From an uncultured Bacteroidales bacterium (GTDB lineage: Bacteria; Bacteroidota; Bacteroidia; Bacteroidales; UBA932), in contig CALUPG010000016.1 of assembly GCA_944322565.1 (NCBI GenBank), positions 1 to 37,383 of the forward strand: a DNA stretch of 37,383 nt, in the 5' to 3' direction. Position 1 is the first letter of the stretch. The number at the start of each line of letters is the position of its first letter. The position numbers were made by a program, and so were the translations under genes. Below, piece by piece: positions 33,089 through 37,383 of this stretch. Below the pieces are notes generated by a model. It was not told the DNA's origin. It saw only the letters and a list, made by a program, of their open reading frames with translations, and made no database searches.

Positions 33089-34246
33089 ATGAAACACCTG
33101 ATTCTTAAAATTCTCTGTGCGGCAGCCGCAGCCGCTGCGATGATTTCGTGCACCGGCAAAGAGAATCCGGACCCTGCAGGCTCTTCCGGTCTTGAAATGA
33201 AGTCTTCTGCCTATTATATTGCTGCCGGTGGCAGTGATGTGGCATATCTTTCCGTATATTATGACGGTGTGGAGGTGACCGGCTCCCCGGACATCACGGT
33301 TTATATTGAGGAAAACGGAGAGACTTCGGTCTATGAAAGTACGGAATGGTCGTCGACGGAGGAGTGTGAAGTGTCGTTCTATGCCGAATGGAACAATGAG
33401 ACATCAGAGCCTATTGTCATAGCCGCAGTAAGCGGCATAGCAGAAGTCCCTGACGACCCTCAGCCAGATGAGTGGAGTCATTTTGTGAAGAATGCCCTCA
33501 TGGTTCAGGGGACGAGCGTAGGCTGTGTGTATTGTCCGTATGTCATGGATGCCCTGGACAAATTCTACGGCAATGCCGCTTATTCCGAATATGCGGAACA
33601 TGCTGTGCTCGCTGCGCTCCACAGCAATGTGAAAGTGATGGACCCGATGAGCTCAAGCGATATTCTTAAAGTCATGGCAGCATTCCCGACCGCTTTCTAT
33701 GGTGTCCCGAGCCTGATGTTCGACCTCAACGACAAGTCATATATCGGAAGCAATGCCACTCCGACACTCATTGCTTCATATATAAGCAGGTCAATTGAAA
33801 ATGGCGCCGCCACCGCCATTGCCGCATCAGTCACCGGAACGGAAAGTACCGGGACCGTCAGCGTGACCGCCAAGGTCAAGGTAGGTGAGGCTGGAAGCTA
33901 CAGAATCGCCGCATGGCTGCTTGAGGACGGTATTGAATATTTCCAGTACAACGCAACAGAAATAGAGATGCCGAGGATTGTCACTCACAATAATGCCGTG
34001 CGTGCCGTCAGCTGCGTTTCTCCGGCCCAGGGAGAATATCTCGGCGGGAAAAAGGATCATGACGCGGAGACCGTCGTTGATTTCTCATGCGAGTTTGACA
34101 TAAGCACGGCCAAAGTAAAGAACCTTTCCAACTGCCATGTCGTGATATTCGTGACGAGCCCGAATATGTCAGGCAGCAGCACTTTCTATCTTGACAATGC
34201 CGTTGACTGCGGTATCAACCAGCGCGTAGGCTTCCGGTATGAGTAG
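33089..34246 (+). CDS. Omp28-related lipoprotein with CxxC motif
   Basis: 385 residues. The signal peptide ends at AMISCTGKENPDP (lipid Cys21). An N-terminal Ig-like domain (about 38-120) leads into a thioredoxin-like Omp28 domain. In it, GTSVGCVYCPYVMDAL carries Cys146/Cys149, with AVLAALHSN and YGVPSLMFDLN as the following core strands. The C-terminal half is a beta-sandwich (TGTVSVTAKVKVG ... VVIFVTSPNMSGSSTFYLDNAVDC). Omp28 was described as a Porphyromonas surface protein. The CxxC in a thioredoxin-like context implies thiol exchange at the surface (inference). It is the last gene of the locus; the terminator at 34385 follows. Confidence 0.82.
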   Translation: MKHLILKILCAAAAAAAMISCTGKENPDPAGSSGLEMKSSAYYIAAGGSDVAYLSVYYDGVEVTGSPDITVYIEENGETSVYESTEWSSTEECEVSFYAEWNNETSEPIVIAAVSGIAEVPDDPQPDEWSHFVKNALMVQGTSVGCVYCPYVMDALDKFYGNAAYSEYAEHAVLAALHSNVKVMDPMSSSDILKVMAAFPTAFYGVPSLMFDLNDKSYIGSNATPTLIASYISRSIENGAATAIAASVTGTESTGTVSVTAKVKVGEAGSYRIAAWLLEDGIEYFQYNATEIEMPRIVTHNNAVRAVSCVSPAQGEYLGGKKDHDAETVVDFSCEFDISTAKVKNLSNCHVVIFVTSPNMSGSSTFYLDNAVDCGINQRVGFRYE

Positions 34247-34384
34247 ACGGCTCCCGGTATGAATAAATGGAGTCTGCGGGCGACAGCGGTCCATCTCTGA
34301 GATACGATGCCATCTCCGGATGCCATGTCTGATATGTGATGCCGTAGCCTGATATTTCCGGACTGTCCGGATGACTTTATGACA

Positions 34385-34417
34385 AAATGTCAGCCCCTGC
34401 GGGCTGGCATTTGTTTT
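34385..34417 (+). terminator. terminator of the SusC-to-Omp28 locus
   Basis: AAATGTCAGCCC (34385-34396) / GGGCTGGCATTT (34401-34412) is a 12-bp stem with one G-U pair and a CTGC loop. It is followed by GTTTTG. It lies 139 bp after the Omp28 stop and 120 bp before groES. Confidence 0.65.
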
Positions 34418-34536
34418 GATTATACCCTCCGCGGTTTCGCCGGAGCAGTTTCCGGAAGCCGGGCAGATGGTTCGGATTTTACGTGAGCCGAATTGCTGCC
34501 GGAAGTTTTAAAATTTAAGTTCAAAATTATAAAGTC

Positions 34537-34803
34537 ATGATCAAACCATTAGCAGACAGAGTATTGGTGGAGCCTAAGGAGGCCGAGACCAAGACAGCCG
34601 CAGGTCTTTACATTCCTGACACGGCAAAGGAGAAACCTCAGCAGGGGACAGTTCTGGCAGTCGGGCCGGGCAAGAAAGATGAGCCTATGGAGGTTAAAGC
34701 CGGTGATGTCGTCCTTTATGGAAAATATGCCGGCACAGAGGTCACGGTTGACGACAAGAAGTACCTCATCATGAAACAGTCTGACATTTTCGCAATACTT
34801 TAA
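34537..34803 (+). CDS. groES: co-chaperonin GroES
   Basis: 88 residues, normal for bacterial GroES, which caps the GroEL ring. It begins [28 protein letters not shown]. The mobile loop (about residues 16-32) with GLYIPDTA is the GroEL contact. [26 protein letters not shown] and the C-terminal [14 protein letters not shown] are conserved. It is followed 66 bp later by groL. The upstream 120 bp has no CIRCE (HrcA) inverted repeat that I can find, so regulation probably differs from Firmicutes-type control. Confidence 0.96.
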   Translation: MIKPLADRVLVEPKEAETKTAAGLYIPDTAKEKPQQGTVLAVGPGKKDEPMEVKAGDVVLYGKYAGTEVTVDDKKYLIMKQSDIFAIL

Positions 34804-34833
34804 TAACAATGGATACGGTATCGGCGTGAGTGA

Positions 34834-36498
<1,665 letters not shown>

Positions 36499-36597
36499 CA
36501 GTGGGCATGACGCAGCTATAGGCAGGATGCAATGATTGACATGATGTGACAGTTGTCGCGATGCAGCAATAGTTATCCTGGCCGTAATAAATAAAAG

Positions 36598-36628
36598 GAT
36601 GGTTTCGGAAACGGGGCCATCTTTTTTT
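36598..36628 (+). terminator. rho-independent terminator of groES-groL
   Basis: GATGG (36598-36602) / CCATC (36617-36621) encloses GTTTCGGAAAC-like inner pairing and is followed by seven T (36622-36628). Confidence 0.65.
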
Positions 36629-36695
36629 GTAGCCGGTGTATTGCTGCTGCCGGATGGTTCTTTTTGCGGAGGATGTAGTATCTTTATCATATCAC

Positions 36696-36844
36696 CGCGC
36701 CCGGTGGAGGGGTAAAATGGTCGCCACCGGCCGCGATTTTCTGGCAAAAGTGTGGCCGTCGGCATTTTGAAAGTGCCATCAGGCGCGAAAATACAGCAAA
36801 ACCGTGGCAGGTGGACATATCTTTTGCCTTCCATCGGCCGCGGT
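36696..36844 (+). repeat. three-hairpin intergenic element, copy D
   Basis: 149 bp: hairpin 1 (CGCGCCCGGTGGA / CCACCGGCCGCG), spacer ATTTTCTGGCAAAAGT, hairpin 2 (GTGGCCGTCGGCATTTT... GCCATCAGGCGCG), spacer AAAATACAGCAAAA, hairpin 3 (CCGTGGCAGGTGGA / TCCATCGGCCGCGG). It is the first of three tandem long repeats after groL. The preceding GTATCTTT is also shared with the following copies. Confidence 0.85.
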
Positions 36845-36851
36845 TGTCAGG

Positions 36852-36940
36852 AATGTCCCGCCTCTGCCGCATGGATGTCACCGGCCTCGGTTTCAGAAAT
36901 GTCCCGCCTCTGCCGCATGGATGTCGCCCGCCTCAGTTTC
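36852..36940 (+). repeat. two tandem 46-bp units
   Basis: AATGTCCCGCCTCTGCCGCA and the next 23 bases occur at 36852-36894 and again at 36898-36940, a 46-bp period with three differences. A third diverged copy lies at 37165-37207 in the next long repeat. Confidence 0.8.
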
Positions 36941-36944
36941 TAGC

Positions 36945-36999
36945 CGGTGTATTGCAGCGGCAGATGTATTGCTGTTGTCAGGTGCATTGCTGTTGACAG
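36945..36999 (+). repeat. 18-bp minisatellite, first array
   Basis: About three imperfect copies of an 18-bp unit built on GTGCATTGCTGTTGACAG (first copy the most diverged, with GTATTGCAGCGGCAG). Confidence 0.8.
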
Positions 37000-37010
37000 A
37001 GGTATCTTTT

Positions 37011-37158
37011 CGCGGCAGTTGGAGGTGTCAAATGGCCTCCACCGGCCGCGATTTTCCGGCAAAAGTGTGGCCGTCGGCATTTTGAAAGTGCCATCAGGCG
37101 CGAAAATACAGCAAAACCGTGGCAGGTGGACATATCTTTTGCCTTCCACCGACCTCGG
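37011..37158 (+). repeat. three-hairpin intergenic element, copy E
   Basis: 148 bp, nearly identical to copy D. Hairpin 1 is 37011-37050, hairpin 2 is 37067-37102 and hairpin 3 is 37117-37158. Spacers ATTTTCCGGCAAAAGT and AAAATACAGCAAAA are identical or nearly identical to D. In hairpin 1, 13 of 15 arm positions pair. Confidence 0.85.
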
Positions 37159-37212
37159 TTCAGGAATGTTCCGCCTCTGCCACATGGATGTCACCCGCCT
37201 CGGTTTCTAGCC

Positions 37213-37267
37213 GGTGCATTGCTGTTGACAGGTGCATTGCTGTTGACAGGTGTATTGCTGTTGTCAG
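37213..37267 (+). repeat. 18-bp minisatellite, second array
   Basis: Three copies of the GTGCATTGCTGTTGACAG-type unit in tandem, more regular than the first array at 36945-36999. They end in TTGTCAGTGGTATCTTTT just before copy F. Confidence 0.8.
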
Positions 37268-37278
37268 TGGTATCTTTT

Positions 37279-37383
37279 CGCGGCAGTTGGAGGGGTCAAA
37301 TGGTCGCCACCGGCCGCGATTTTCCGGCAAAAGTGTGGCCGTCGGCATTTTGAAAGTGCCATCAGGCGCGAAAATACAGCAAA
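37279..37383 (+). repeat. three-hairpin intergenic element, copy F (cut by window end)
   Basis: Hairpins 1 and 2 are complete and match copy E almost base for base. The window ends within the second spacer (ACAGCAAA). Start-to-start distances are D-E 315 bp and E-F 268 bp; the difference equals one fewer 46-bp unit in E. Confidence 0.8.

Noticed and set aside
34418..34536. CIRCE/HrcA operator upstream of groES
   Set aside because: No TTAGCACTC-N9-GAGTGCTAA inverted repeat is present. Only a weak TTCGG/CCGAA pair is seen.
36690..37383. Several ORFs of 60-146 residues on both strands, sharing peptides such as ENRGRWR and MSRLCRMDV
   Set aside because: They are translations of the non-coding hairpin repeats. 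The same peptides arise at each repeat copy, with no signal of codon use or a start site.
36696..37383. CRISPR array, because of regular repeats near the window end
   Set aside because: The spacers are themselves repeated, the unit lengths (18, 46 and 268-315 bp) do not fit a CRISPR repeat-spacer pattern, and no cas genes are in the window.

Overview
The window reads as a chromosomal piece of a Bacteroidota bacterium, most likely order Bacteroidales. The evidence is a SusC/SusD pair, many SPII lipoproteins with acidic residues just after the lipid cysteine, DUF6029, Omp28 and DUF6913-type proteins, and repeated use of the Bacteroidota -7 promoter element TAnnTTTG, twice with a TTTG box 19-20 nt upstream. 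No claim below species-group level is possible from sequence alone.

Layout. (1) 1-2137: right end of a prophage-like element (partial hypothetical gene, membrane/coiled-coil protein joined by an apparent frameshift to an M15 peptidase, DUF6808-like protein). It ends at a 19-bp repeat of the 3' end of the adjacent tRNA-Arg(UCU), that is, an attachment-site arrangement. (2) 2138-6299: housekeeping genes: tRNA-Arg, a leftward PfkB kinase - DUF6913 - DUF368 operon, and a rightward LPG-synthase-TM-type membrane protein with a Ser-rich insert. (3) 6300-14314: a repeat-rich intergenic region, a large outer-membrane beta-barrel gene, exonuclease III, cysteinyl-tRNA synthetase and a umuD-umuC pair. 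(4) 14507-20433: glucose-6-phosphate isomerase, a methyltransferase, three leftward lipoprotein genes and a PepSY-like secreted protein. (5) 20823-34246: a nine-gene rightward locus: SusC, SusD, Calx-beta-like lipoprotein, surface subtilase, two lipoproteins, TlpA-like thioredoxin, DUF6029 protein, Omp28-like protein. (6) 34537-36498: groES-groL. (7) 36499-37383: tandem long repeats running off the window.

How the genes work together. The locus in (5) looks like a cell-surface proteolysis and peptide-import machine (subtilase plus SusCD) coupled to envelope thiol chemistry (TlpA, Omp28 with CxxC, and a subtilase with eleven cysteines besides the lipid one). It is the best candidate for an undescribed functional unit among the protein genes.

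The most distinctive non-coding signal is a 148-149 bp intergenic element made of three consecutive hairpins. It occurs at 6422-6569, 12181-12328, 36696-36844, 37011-37158 and (cut by the window end) 37279-37383, always in the same orientation. A second unexplained structure is a 110-bp dyad at 6605-6714 with 25-bp arms, an internal two-hairpin fold and flanking TTAT repeats.
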